DNA of 64,000 nucleotides, taken from Oreohelix idahoensis (Eukaryota; Mollusca; Gastropoda; Stylommatophora; Oreohelicidae). The stretch spans positions 620,001 through 684,000 of the forward strand of contig JAMPIV010006391.1 in assembly GCA_024509875.1 (NCBI GenBank). Reading direction: 5' to 3'. A program made the translations under genes and the position numbers. Shown piece after piece: positions 31,223 to 41,224 of the stretch (the first letter of the stretch is position 1; each line of letters opens with the position of its first letter). Under the pieces are notes generated by a model. The model was not told where the DNA came from, did not search any database, and worked only from the letters and a program-made list of their open reading frames with translations.

Positions 31223-34195
31223 TTAAATGGAATCATGTGGGCATCTGGACAATATGTCCGCCATCACATTATCCGAACCACGGATAGCTCGCACCGTGAA
31301 ATGGAAAGGCTGAAGAGCAATAGCATAACGAGTAGATCTCGAGCTCTTCAAATCCTTACTTTGCATAGCCGTAAGAGCTTTTTGGTCGGTTTCCATAAAG
31401 AAATGCGCGCCCAAAAGGAACCTTTGTAGCTTAAGAATGGACCAAACCATAGCCAACAATTCACGGTCTAAAACCGAGTAATTCCTTTCTGCCGCATTTA
31501 GCTTCCTAGAAATATACATTACAGGATGCAGAGTTCCTGAATATTCCTGCATTAGTGCCGCTCCAATCCCAGTGGAAGAGGCATCACTACGAAGAACAAA
31601 AGTCTTATCAATCGTTGGTAGTCTTAAGATAGGATGAGATGAGAACAAATTCTTAACCTGATCCAATGAAGATTGGCATTCCTTGGACCAACGCACCATA
31701 TTAGGAGAACCTTTTTTCAATAACGATGAAAGTGGTGCCATAATGGAGGACAGATTCTCAATGAATCTTCCATAGAATTGTATCAATCCCAAGAGACTAC
31801 GCACTTGCTTTTTTGTCTTCGGAACCGAGATATTTAATATCTTCGAAATGTTTTGGTCCTCTGTCTTCAACAGACCATGACCAACTCGATGACCTAGGAA
31901 GGAAATTTCACTAAACCCAACAAAAGCTTTAGAGGGTTTTGCAGTCAAACTATGCTCACGTAGAGTAGATAGCAATTCCTTTAGACCCAAATAGTGTTCT
32001 TCCCAAGTATCGCTGAAAAGACAGATGTCGTCTAAATATGCGACGACATCTGCACGATCTGATAGAATTCGTCGCATCATGCGCACGAAAGTCGCTGGGG
32101 CGTTCATAAGCCCGAAAGGCATAAAATTCCATTGAAACAGACCCCTAGGTGTCGAAAAAGCAGTGAGAGGTTTGGCGTGTTCCGTCAGTGGGACTTGCCA
32201 ATAACCTTTCGACAAGTCTAGTTTAGTAAAGAATTTAGCTTTAGAAAGTCTAATAAGTAGATCATCTAATAATGGCATAGGTTCAGCATCGAACTTCGTA
32301 ACTTGATTTAATTTGCGATAGTCAACGCAAAGACGTATGTTATTGTCTTTCTTTCGAACAATAACTATCGACGAAGAATAAGCTGAAGTGGATGGTTCAA
32401 TTATTTGCAGTTGAATCATTTCATCCAATTCTTTCTCGACTTGTGCTTGAAAATGAATAGGTATTGGGTATGGTCTTACTCTGATCGGATTACGATCAGC
32501 AAGTATGATGTCATGTTCTATGACATCTGTGTGTCCAGGAATGTCGGTAAGAACATCCTGATATGATTGTAGCGTAGAGGATACTTGACGTTGCTCCTCA
32601 AAAGACAAGTTCGAAGAGACGGTAACGTTTTTCCATGATTCCGTAGAAGTAAGTGGAATCGCAGGAAGAGGTAAGTTAACGTCAGAAAAAATAGTTTCCT
32701 CATCCTGTATAACGGACAGGGATGAGATGTGACCATGTTGGACTGGAGAGTCGTCCGTCGCCTGGAAAATAGGCTGCAAATAGTCTGGACGTTCAATAAA
32801 CTCTGTTAGCATATTTATATGGAAGGTTTTATGCTTTCCATCCACATCGACGATATAGTCGACATCGGAAATTTTGGAGACTATAGTGTATGGGCCTTTC
32901 CATGAAATGAGAAGTCTATTCTCTCTTGAGGGAAGTAAGACATATGCTTTGTCTCCAGGACAAAGTTGACGTAGGCGTCTTTTCTTGTTAGCAAATCGCC
33001 TAGCTTTTTCTTTCGCAAATTCGGAAGATGAAGTTGTTAACCTGCACGATTCGATAATCTTTTCTCTAAGAGAAATTACATATTCATATGACGATTGTGT
33101 ATCATCGTCAATATTATCAGAAGTTATCAAATCGTGTAACAAGGACATCGGACCGCGCGGTTGCGCACCAAAGACAAGTTCGAAAGGAGAAAACCCTGTA
33201 TGCTCGTTGGGAACTTCTCTATAGGCAAAGAGGACTGCAGGTAAAACCCTGTCCCAATCTTCAGGATGATCCTCCGTTATCTTGCCAAGTAAGTTCTTTA
33301 GTGTCCTGTTAAGACGTTCTAAAAATCCATTGGACATTGGATGATAAATACTACTGAGAGACCTTTTAATGTCTAGCGTAGCCATTACCTGAGACATAAC
33401 GTCCGAAATTAACTGAGTGCCGTGGTCCGACAGTATTTCTCCGGGGAATCCCAGACGAGAAAATATGAGCCAAAGAGCATCAGCGATATCGACAGTTGAT
33501 ATGCTCTTCAGAGGAATAGCCTCTGGCCAACGCGTGCACATGTCCACGCAAGTGAGGATAAATTGGTGTCCTCTGGCTGACTTAATCTTGAACGGACCAA
33601 TGATGTCTATAGCCATTTTCTGAAACGGCCGAATCGGAATATCTGCAGCCTGAATAGGAGCAGCATGTCTCGGACCTCTAGACTTGACCTCTTGACAAAT
33701 TTTGCAAGATCGGCAATAAATTCGGATGTCTTTATTCACGAATGGCCAAAAGAAGGACGCAAGGACTCTAGTTTTAGTTCTGGAAAACCCCATGTGTCCA
33801 GCACACTGAGAATCGTGTGCATGCTGAAGAATTAAGGCTCTCATACACTTAGGCACAAAAATTTGCGAGTGCATAGACTTGTCCGAGTGTTGTACCATCC
33901 GTACCAATATACCATTCTTCATAGTAATATACGATTTGTGATTAGTATTTTGATTGGGATCCCCTTTCTCTGCAAGAAGGAAGAATTTCTTCAAAGAAGG
34001 ATCCTCTTCTTGACGTTTAACAAACGAGTCATGGGAAATCACTAAGTGCTCGTCTTGGCTATCAACTTCATTACTATTATCCGATGAAGTTGGGGGATTA
34101 AGAGCTTGAGCTCTTGTCACCACTGCATTGACCGTTTGAATGTTTTTTTTTCTCCCAACTAGAAATTTGTTGCGGGGTGCATTCCTTAACCCCAT
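31223..34195 (-). CDS. pol: Pol: integrase - reverse transcriptase - RNase H
   Basis: An intact 990-codon frame. The zinc region is HDSQCAGHMGF...CRSCKICQ (residues ~125-167). The integrase core has D197 (IDIIGPF), D257 (LSDHGTQ) and E293 (GFLERLN), i.e. D-x59-D-x35-E. A GPY/F-type module follows at ~425-470 (LISWKGPYTIVSK, then FHINMLTEF). RT has LDLSKGYWQVP, FGLMNAPATFVRMM, catalytic YLDD in VVAYLDDICLF, and SFLGHRVG. RNase H has LRSDASSTGIGAAL, DRELLAMVW and METDQKAL, ending DILSRCPHDSI. Integrase precedes RT, unlike most Ty3/gypsy elements. The ATG is not necessarily used: copy 1 shows that protease and this region share a frame, and here one extra A in an A9 run (sense of 34141-34149) separates them. 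Confidence 0.95.
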   Translation of the reverse strand: MGLRNAPRNKFLVGRKKNIQTVNAVVTRAQALNPPTSSDNSNEVDSQDEHLVISHDSFVKRQEEDPSLKKFFLLAEKGDPNQNTNHKSYITMKNGILVRMVQHSDKSMHSQIFVPKCMRALILQHAHDSQCAGHMGFSRTKTRVLASFFWPFVNKDIRIYCRSCKICQEVKSRGPRHAAPIQAADIPIRPFQKMAIDIIGPFKIKSARGHQFILTCVDMCTRWPEAIPLKSISTVDIADALWLIFSRLGFPGEILSDHGTQLISDVMSQVMATLDIKRSLSSIYHPMSNGFLERLNRTLKNLLGKITEDHPEDWDRVLPAVLFAYREVPNEHTGFSPFELVFGAQPRGPMSLLHDLITSDNIDDDTQSSYEYVISLREKIIESCRLTTSSSEFAKEKARRFANKKRRLRQLCPGDKAYVLLPSRENRLLISWKGPYTIVSKISDVDYIVDVDGKHKTFHINMLTEFIERPDYLQPIFQATDDSPVQHGHISSLSVIQDEETIFSDVNLPLPAIPLTSTESWKNVTVSSNLSFEEQRQVSSTLQSYQDVLTDIPGHTDVIEHDIILADRNPIRVRPYPIPIHFQAQVEKELDEMIQLQIIEPSTSAYSSSIVIVRKKDNNIRLCVDYRKLNQVTKFDAEPMPLLDDLLIRLSKAKFFTKLDLSKGYWQVPLTEHAKPLTAFSTPRGLFQWNFMPFGLMNAPATFVRMMRRILSDRADVVAYLDDICLFSDTWEEHYLGLKELLSTLREHSLTAKPSKAFVGFSEISFLGHRVGHGLLKTEDQNISKILNISVPKTKKQVRSLLGLIQFYGRFIENLSSIMAPLSSLLKKGSPNMVRWSKECQSSLDQVKNLFSSHPILRLPTIDKTFVLRSDASSTGIGAALMQEYSGTLHPVMYISRKLNAAERNYSVLDRELLAMVWSILKLQRFLLGAHFFMETDQKALTAMQSKDLKSSRSTRYAIALQPFHFTVRAIRGSDNVMADILSRCPHDSI

Positions 34196-34829
34196 GAATA
34201 CGACCGATTATAAGATCCGCAATAGGATTAGGAAGAAGACATGCATGGACATCTCCTGTGAAGAAGGGAGTGTCAATCCTAATAATAGCAGTAGGATAAC
34301 TTTCCATAGTACCACCAAATGTAACACATTTGATTGTTTTTCCAGTGGCACAGCAAGGATCTATCAGAGACTCCCTAACCCCGACGGTAGTACATCCCGA
34401 ATCGAAAAGTACTGAGACTAGCCTATCATTTATTAGACCTTTATGTAAGATGAGAGATCCTCTCCCATCATGCGCAACTGTAGCAGGTAGAGCAGGAAGA
34501 GGGTGACCACAACTTAGAGTAGATACAGTCGATGAGTCGAACAATGTTAAGCATTGGGGGCATTCAGTTGCTCTCCCAAAATCGAAAGCACAACCAGTGA
34601 TAGCCCTAGAGTTACCACTATCATTTACTGTATTACAGGCTCCATCAAACTCTTGTTGTGCAGAGTTTGCCTGTTGGAAAGGTCTTTTTTTTGTTAAATC
34701 TAGGTCTGCCTCGATTATCATTTCCCCTGTAATTATTTCGACTATCATTTCCCCTGTAATTGTTATCATATTGCCTATTGTAATCATCATTCCGGTTTGA
34801 ATCCCGGTTTCTAAATTCACCATCGTCAT
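34098..34829 (-). CDS. aspartic protease region of Gmr1-like copy 2
   Basis: A 243-codon open stretch. A low-complexity Gly/Arg/Asn segment leads into a Cys/His cluster (ATECPQCLTLF...LSCGHPLP). The retropepsin-type active site VLFDSGCTTVGV and the later ADLIIGRIHGVKEC (I-x-G turn) follow. It matures Gag and Pol by cleavage. The frame differs from gag upstream and pol downstream; both changes fall at A runs (34686-34693 and 34141-34149 on the plus strand as T). Compared with copy 1, which reads through the second site in one frame, each break equals one extra A. These look like indels or base-calling errors rather than programmed slippage. Confidence 0.8.
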   Translation of the reverse strand: MTMVNLETGIQTGMMITIGNMITITGEMIVEIITGEMIIEADLDLTKKRPFQQANSAQQEFDGACNTVNDSGNSRAITGCAFDFGRATECPQCLTLFDSSTVSTLSCGHPLPALPATVAHDGRGSLILHKGLINDRLVSVLFDSGCTTVGVRESLIDPCCATGKTIKCVTFGGTMESYPTAIIRIDTPFFTGDVHACLLPNPIADLIIGRIHGVKECTPQQISSWEKKKHSNGQCSGDKSSSS

Positions 34830-36274
34830 AATCTTGACGTCGAGAATGATTACCTCGAAAGTTCGAATAGTTATTATTTGGATAGCCTTTGCGAAAGTGT
34901 CTCAAATTATTACCACTAAAATTACGAGAACTACCATCTTGTCTCCAATTCATAGACGAAGAACCATCATGTGTTGGATTACTCCGCTTCTGGGTGTAAT
35001 TCTGATTACTTTTCCTATTCCAGTTTTGTTGAGCACCCTGAATTTTTTTTTTGAAATTAGGGCCATATGGTGTTGCCGAAGCAGCTGGCAACCCTTCTTT
35101 CACTTTAGAATTGCTAACTGTAGCATGGGGATGCGCGGTGGCATACTGACAACAGTATTCCTCCATATCTTTTAAGTTTTTAGGCTTACGCTCATGAAGG
35201 AATGCAAGAAAAGAATCATTAACAGATGACAAAACCTTATCTCGCAATAATAAGTCCATTAGACCTTCATATGTTTTCTCAGTCTGAGACAACTCAACCC
35301 ATCGTGTAAATGTACGACGTATTTTTGTAACAAAATCAGAGAAATCTACTCCATTTTCTGGCAACATTGTCCTAAAACGAAGACGATAGTCTTCTTCTTT
35401 TAGTTGGTATTTTTTTTAGCAATGCTGCTCTGACAACATCATAATTAGTCCTGTCATGTTCGTCTATTGTCATAAGAGTAGTCACTGTGTCACCTGTAAA
35501 AAATTCCATCAGTTGTTCAACATATTTTTCTTTTTTTTATGTTATGTGTATCGCATAAAAATTGGAATCTATCTAGATAATCTGCTACGTCATCCTTTAA
35601 AGGATTGAAATGAGGTAGTTTGATCCTACTTACAAACTCCTTTGTCGTACTCGAAGTTGTTTGATGAGCACCTGGACTCGCCAATTTCAATTTCTCTAAC
35701 TCCAAAGTTGCGAGTCTTTCATCAAGTTCCATTTTCTGTTTTCTTTCCTCATGTTCCATTTTTCTAATTTCAGCCTCAGCAGCAGCTTGAGCTTTCCTCT
35801 CCTCTGCAGCAGCTTGAGCTTTCCTCTCCTCTGCAGCAGCTTGAGCTTTCCTCTCCTCTGCAGCAGCTTGAGCTTTCCTCTCCTCTGCAGCAGCTTGAAC
35901 TTGAAGTTTTTTGTCTTCCATTTCCATCTGGAATTTTCTTTCATCAGCAGCAGCTTGAGCTTTCCTCTCCTCAGCAGCAGCTTCTCTTTGATACCTTTTC
36001 TCTTCAAGTTCTAATCTTCTATTCTCAGCATCTAGCTTCTTGGTTCAGCTTCTGCTCTCCTTTGTTCAGCTTCTGCTTTCAATTTAATTTCCTCTTTTTG
36101 TTTCTTCTCTTCTGACTTTACTGCAATGGCGAATAGAGCAGATGAATATTCTTCCAATTCTTTACCAGACTTACCAAGGGTTAACCCTTGCTGGATGAAG
36201 AAATCCAATGTAGACATTCTGTCTAATGAGATCAGAAACCTGAAAAAATTAACTAAATTACCTTTATATCCCAA
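34645..36274 (-). pseudogene. gag: gag of Gmr1-like copy 2 (frame breaks)
   Basis: Gag in three or four frame blocks. The first (36274-36032) reads RMSTLDFFIQQGLTLGKSGK and then becomes charged. The second is a long Ala/Glu/Arg/Gln coiled coil with four or more 9-residue repeats (AAAEERKAQ), ending FVSRIKLPHFNPLKDDVADY. The third has a capsid-like region (VDFSDFVTKIRRTFTRWVEL, GLMDLLLRDKVLSSVNDSFL, EERKPKNLKDMEEY-type end), resembling the Gmr1 capsid region ancestral to the vertebrate SCAN domain. The tail (from about 35000) is rich in Asn, Arg and Gly, suited to RNA binding. Breaks near 35530 and 35407 fall in A8 runs; the one near 36040 does not. Confidence 0.8.
35780..35896 (-). repeat. 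27-bp tandem repeat inside gag
   Basis: Four full units plus a partial of 27 bp, starting at 35780, 35807, 35834, 35861 and 35888. Each encodes AAAEERKAQ, extending the coiled coil in frame. Confidence 0.95.
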
Positions 36275-38016
36275 TCACTATGGGCACAAGTCTTTTTTAT
36301 AAAGAACTTGAATATGTATTTCACCTTGTCTCAATCTTTGAGGATAACAAGTCTTTTATCAAAGAACTTGTATAAATATCTTATATAATAATATTTTATT
36401 AACAATCTCTATATGAAGAGTATACCTTATCAGTAATAATAATACATGACCAAGTGTATGTATGTAGACTGTGTATGACAATAATGTAATACAATCATAA
36501 ATACAAAGACAAAAATACAGAACAATGACCAAAAACGTTCGCGGAAGTCAAATAAACAATACAGCAAAAAGTAAAAAAAAATGTTACACAAATGTGTAAT
36601 GATGACCGCGAAAAATAAACAAGACAAATGGCAACACTGTTATAAACGAAAAGGTGTAAAGAAATAAACGGAAGGAATGAGAGAAGAACAGATACAAACA
36701 AAACTAATCGAAAATCAAAGAACGGAAAAATAACGGAAACAACACTAACTCATGTCGTCACAGCTAAAAAAAAAAAAAATAGCAACAAAAGTCGCTAGCA
36801 AATTTCAATTAAGAAAATTGCAATCCCTACAGAACGCTTACAGTAACCCTCGATTAAGTGGCATATTTACTGTAAGACCCACCAACCGAAAACCCGCAGA
36901 AAAACACAAGAAAAATACACAAAAACAGTAGAAGTAAACATATTAACAATAATTATATGAGAATAGCAATTAGTATTTCAATGTGTTGCAGAACAAGTTC
37001 AGTCACAGCTGAAACTAAAGTAAATTTCTTGCTCCTTGCGAACACAGAAACACACAAAATGTCAAGCGCGCACTGAATGTCAAATCCACTGTAGCATAAA
37101 GTGGTATTCACGAACAAAAGTTACTATGACCTTCTCGACTTAGGACTTGCACATTGAATGTTTACAATTTCCACGTACTGTTTACAAACACTTGACCTCG
37201 AACAATGTAACTTGAATGCTCGGACATAGAAAAGTCTGTTGTTGACTGAAACGTGTAAACGACCAGCGGTACCGTTTACTGTAAGGGACTTGACTTGCAG
37301 TTGTGGTCCACGTAGCAAATGCCTAGATGTTAACTTCAGTACTTGTCCTGTTGTTGTTCAAGCAGCATTATAACATAAATGCTAGCACTGTTTATCTGGG
37401 TCAACAGTTGATGACCTATTTCTGTCCTGTTGTAGCCAAAACTTGCAAGTGTAGAATTAGCGATGTGTGTTACAGCTGTCCAGTGTGTAGCTTAGACCCA
37501 CAGATCAAAAATGTAATGTGTACTTGTCCTTCTCACGCAAATAGCCCCATGAAATGTAAATTTCTGGACCACATTAATGTCATCAATAATGTTAATTGCT
37601 CGCTCTGTCCACCAGAAATGTATCAGAAGAGCCCACGTAACTGGTCCACCAGAAATGTAACTGTCTTTTTCTCTTGTTGAGGTGATCACTGGCCCAAGAC
37701 AGTATACATGTTGTTAGGTGTGTAGTGCGAGCGTATGATGAACTGAGTGTGGGTGCGAATGAAGGCGCGAATGTGTTTAGGCTCGTATATATGTAGACAC
37801 TGCAACCCCTACACTCACATGCAGTAGTCAAGGATGCTTGAACACTGTAGGCACGTTTCAAAACATTTATTGACGATAACACACATAGTAGCATCAACAG
37901 GAACAGTCATTGTAAACAAGGTCATGCTGACCGGAAATCGATAGGTATACATTAGGCATTCAACAAGCTGGTAAACATTCCAATATTCGTGCATGGACAA
38001 TAATAATGTTATTCAA
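36275..38016 (-). other. 1.7-kb leader of Gmr1-like copy 2, ACTTG-rich
   Basis: It lies between the 5' LTR and gag. No canonical TGG primer-binding site is next to the LTR (the minus strand continues TTGAATAACATT). Eight ACTTG pentamers occur on the plus strand between about 37144 and 37527, far above chance. No sense-strand ORF of note. Confidence 0.55.
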
Positions 38017-38810
38017 TGACAGTTCAAAATGCCGCCTGATCTCTCTCTGACTAAACGCGTCAGATACCTTAATCACCTTGACACATAGGTACAACTTGGC
38101 ATTCCCCGCCAATTGCACATTATCAGGCTGTAGTATAATAGCCGAAAACACAGGCCTCGTTCTGACGTCGGCCGTGTACTGCTGATAAGCAGGTTACCAT
38201 CAACCCTGCAGTAATGCGTATGTGGACATAAATACGCCGCCAATCTGCGGCTCCCACAATATATCTTCGTCACTGGATTTCTGGATGGTATGAAGACTAA
38301 TAGTCTTGGATGGCTACCTTGAGCACAACATATATGTTCTGTAATGGAGGACCGGTGAGTTGCAGTTCACAGACTAAGTAATCTTCTAACATGTTCTGCC
38401 ACCGAAAGCATAGTAATGGAAAAAGTCGGTATTACCTGTAACCGAGTCCACAGAACCTAACAAGGAACTCTGCTGTCATTCCAACGCACAGAGATTCACT
38501 AGGGAAAACTGCCATCGCAGCCACTTCGACGATTTTCCCGAAAAAACACAATGGACTCTCGTCCCTACAGAAACCAGGACACTTCACGGCTTGCCGGAAG
38601 TCTAACTCCACTCCCGCTTAAAAAAAACCTGCCCATGGGCATACGCCCGAACTGTCTACCTTTGACCCTAAAGGTCAAACACAATGAATGAATAAACAAG
38701 GGAAGACAACCCCCAATCAACCTGACATCGCAGGTAAAGACACAATTATTCTTATGATAAAACATAAGCAAATAACTTGACAGATGACTCCGTCAAAAAT
38801 GACAGCAACA
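38017..38810 (-). repeat. 5' LTR of Gmr1-like copy 2
   Basis: 794 bp, nearly identical to 29967-30758. Its outer edge abuts the RTE-C LINE at 38811. Confidence 0.9.
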
Positions 38811-40182
38811 ATATACAATACAGGATATTTACCACACGACAAGAAGACATCAGTTTTTATAACATTGCCCAAAAAACCAAATGCAACAGAATGTTCAGAC
38901 TTCAGAACAATCAGCCTGATGAGTCATGCAATTAAGATACTGCTCAAAATCATACGGGAAAGAATAAAAAGTAAAGTAGACAGCGAAATCCAAGAAGAAC
39001 AGTTTGGTTTTAGACGGAACAGTGGAACAAGAGAGGCAATATTTTGCCTAAGAAGATTAGCAGAAAAATATACAGAGGTCCAAAAAAGTATGTATATGTG
39101 CTTCATTGACTATAAGAAGGCTTTTGACAGAATGCATCATGAGAAAATAATTGAATGCCTCAAAGACATAGGTATTGATGGAAAAGATATAAGAATACTC
39201 AGTAACCTTTATTGGGAGCAAACTGCCACAGTAAGATCGGGAAGGAATTATTCACCATACATAGACATAAAAAGAGGTGTCAGACAAGGTTGTGTGCTGT
39301 CCCCCTGCCTATTTAATTTATACACCGAAAAAATTTTCAACCAGATACAGGAAATACCAGGACTGAACATCAGTGGAAGATCAATAAACAACCTTAGATA
39401 TGCAGATGATACCGTGTTGTTAGCTGAAAGCGAACAGGAGTTACAAGAACTAGTGAAGCAAGTGAACAGTATAAGTCATGAATATGGACTCGACATTAAT
39501 ATTGAGAAAACTAAAACTATGATAATTAGCAAAACAGACGATAAACCCACATTAAAGATAAGCGTAAATGGGAAAATCCTGGAACAAGTCAAGAGCTACG
39601 TATATCTTGGTCATATAATAACAGAAGATGGCAGATGTGAAACAGAAATCAAGAAGAGAATAGGAATGGCCAAAGCTACATTCAACAACATGAAACATAT
39701 ACTGACATCCAAACAGTTATCTCATAAATTAAAACTGAGAATCATAAAGTGTTATATATATTCTGCATTTCTGTATGGTGCAGAAACATGGACGATGAAT
39801 AAGCATTTGGAAGAAAGAATTGAGGCTCTTGAAATGTGGATATATAGAAGAATGGGGCGTATCTCATGGAAAGAGATGAAAACAAATAAGGAGGTCCTAG
39901 AAAATCTAGGTATGAAAAGAGAACTAATGAGAGAGGTCAAAGTTCGGCAGCTAAAATACTTTGGCCACATAAAAAGGCATAACACCTTGCAGAAGACCAT
40001 AACAGAAGGGAGAGTTGAAGGCAAACGTGCAAGGGGAAGACAGCGCTATAAGTGGGAAGATAACATCAAGAGATGGACGGGAAAGAGTCTATCAGAGTGT
40101 ACCACCAAGACAAGAGACAGAAGACGTTGGAGATCCATTACAGCCAACCTTCGTTGTGGAGATGGCAACTGATGATGATGAT
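38811..40182 (+). mobile_element. RTE-C LINE, 5'-truncated, open RT frame
   Basis: One uninterrupted frame of about 450 codons up to the TGA at 40170-40172. It enters from the LTR boundary, so the ATG at 38784 inside the LTR is not the real start. It contains RT motifs QFGFRRNSGTREAIFCLRR, CFIDYKKAFDRM, GVRQGCVLSPCLFNLYTE and RYADDTVLLAESEQ (catalytic YADD). The thumb and C-terminal region includes FLYGAETWTMNKHLEER, LKYFGHIKRHNT and RARGRQRYKWEDNIKRW. It ends with a (GAT)n tail, as RTE-type LINEs do. The 5' part (endonuclease, RT fingers) is missing. The open frame implies a recent insertion. Tail fragments and a decayed relative lie at 16911 and 17903. Confidence 0.88.
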
Positions 40183-40495
40183 ACTGATATGGGCTCAGGG
40201 TTGCTCACATTGAGCGTCATGACCTCAGACTTCTTTAAATTGATATTCAAGCCCACCTGCTGGCTAAACTTATTAAGTCTATCAGTTTTTTCCTGGATGT
40301 GTTGATGTGAATGTGCTAGTAGTGCAATGTCATCTGCATAGTCCAGATCTTCCAATGTAGAAAATGTTGTCCATCTTATTCCTATTGGAACACACATATT
40401 TGAATGGTCGGAAACATGGAGTGAAACACAGATAACCAAGAAGTTATGTTAATAAATAAGTGTGCAGAATAAAAGATTTAAAATGAAAAATAAAG

Positions 40496-40541
40496 TATCC
40501 CGTTCAACCTTTGATGGGTTATAATTAGGACATATGGTGTA
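40496..40541 (-). repeat. 46-bp dispersed module
   Basis: Plus-strand AAGTATCCCGTTCAACC...GATGGGTTATAATTAGGA...GGTGT, in the same sense as the 21218 copy. Confidence 0.65.
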
Positions 40542-41224
40542 CTAATTCAAGAAAATAAAGTCAGATTTCTAATACCCAAATATAGTACCTTCTCTCTTCC
40601 CACCCCCCCCCACCCCTCTCCCTCCCCCACTCAGTCCAGATAGAGTAAATCAAAACCAAATTTGTGTAACTGTTTTTGTGTGTGACCTCCCCTTTCCAAG
40701 AAACAAACAAACAAACAAAATAAACAAACGGAATAAAAGACAAAAGCGGTATAACATGATCACTAGGGTAAAAGAACCAGACAGTTATCAGTGAAAGAAG
40801 AGGTGAAGAAAAGATATATGAAGTTGGATAGGAAACAAAACAGAAAGTCATCAGCCAACATTACCAGGCAATCCTTACTGATGTTGATTCCATGACAGAA
40901 TAAATACAGGAATATTCGAAAACTCCGCCTAGGCCGGTCCCAAGCCCGGATGAAAAAGGAGGAGGGCGGCCTGCATGGAGGCCGTAAGGAGGCAGCCCTT
41001 CCACCATGCAAAGGCACAACAGGCCAATCACCTGTTTGTCGTAAAACCTGATTATGCGAAACGTAAGAGAGAAAACCGGACTGATTCTAAAGGCGACGAA
41101 CTGGAACGGACTAAGGAATACGACTTATGGAACTTGGAACACAAGAAGTATAAATGGGAAAGAAGAAGAGCTGGTGGAAGAGATGAGGAAAACAAAACTA
41201 GAAATCCTGGCTATAACGGAAACA

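Larger units (their letters stand above)
29967..38810 (-). mobile_element. Gmr1-like Ty3/gypsy element, copy 2 (young)
   Basis: An 8.8-kb element on the minus strand: 5' LTR 38810-38017, long leader, gag, protease, integrase, RT, RNase H, polypurine tract (ACAGGGGGGTTGTAG near 30765-30780), 3' LTR 30758-29967. Integrase lies before RT. The pol frame is intact; gag and protease have single-base frame breaks, mostly in A runs. Outer flanks differ (RTE-A LINE on one side, RTE-C LINE on the other) and no target duplication is visible, so a later rearrangement or insertion at an existing junction is likely. Confidence 0.9.
22911..40393 (-). mobile_element. one RTE-A LINE split by two large insertions
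   Basis: Three minus-strand pieces belong together: 40393-40183 (RT with YADDIALLAHSHQHIQE), 29966-29613 (middle, GSIVTPDGGAG to RRWSW) and 23201-22911 (3' end with GAA tail). The first break is clean, with a 5-bp target duplication from the LTR-type element. The second has lost about 43 bp of LINE sequence. ACATATTT at 22905-22912 and 40394-40401 is a probable target-site duplication of the LINE itself. The LINE is 5'-truncated within the RT domain. Confidence 0.85.

Noticed and set aside
34141..34149. Programmed ribosomal frameshift between protease and integrase in Gmr1 copy 2
   Set aside because: Copy 1 reads through the same place in one frame, and three other breaks of the same kind occur in gag, so an indel or base-calling error is simpler.
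35751..36014. 87-codon plus-strand ORF rich in Ser, Leu and Phe
   Set aside because: Antisense translation of the gag 27-bp tandem repeat.
37327..37680. 117-codon plus-strand ORF with hydrophobic start and many Cys, resembling a secreted Cys-rich peptide
   Set aside because: It lies antisense in the leader of the Gmr1-like element, shows no spaced Cys framework that I recognise, and its Cys content tracks the TGT/TGC-rich local repeats. Kept only as a curiosity.
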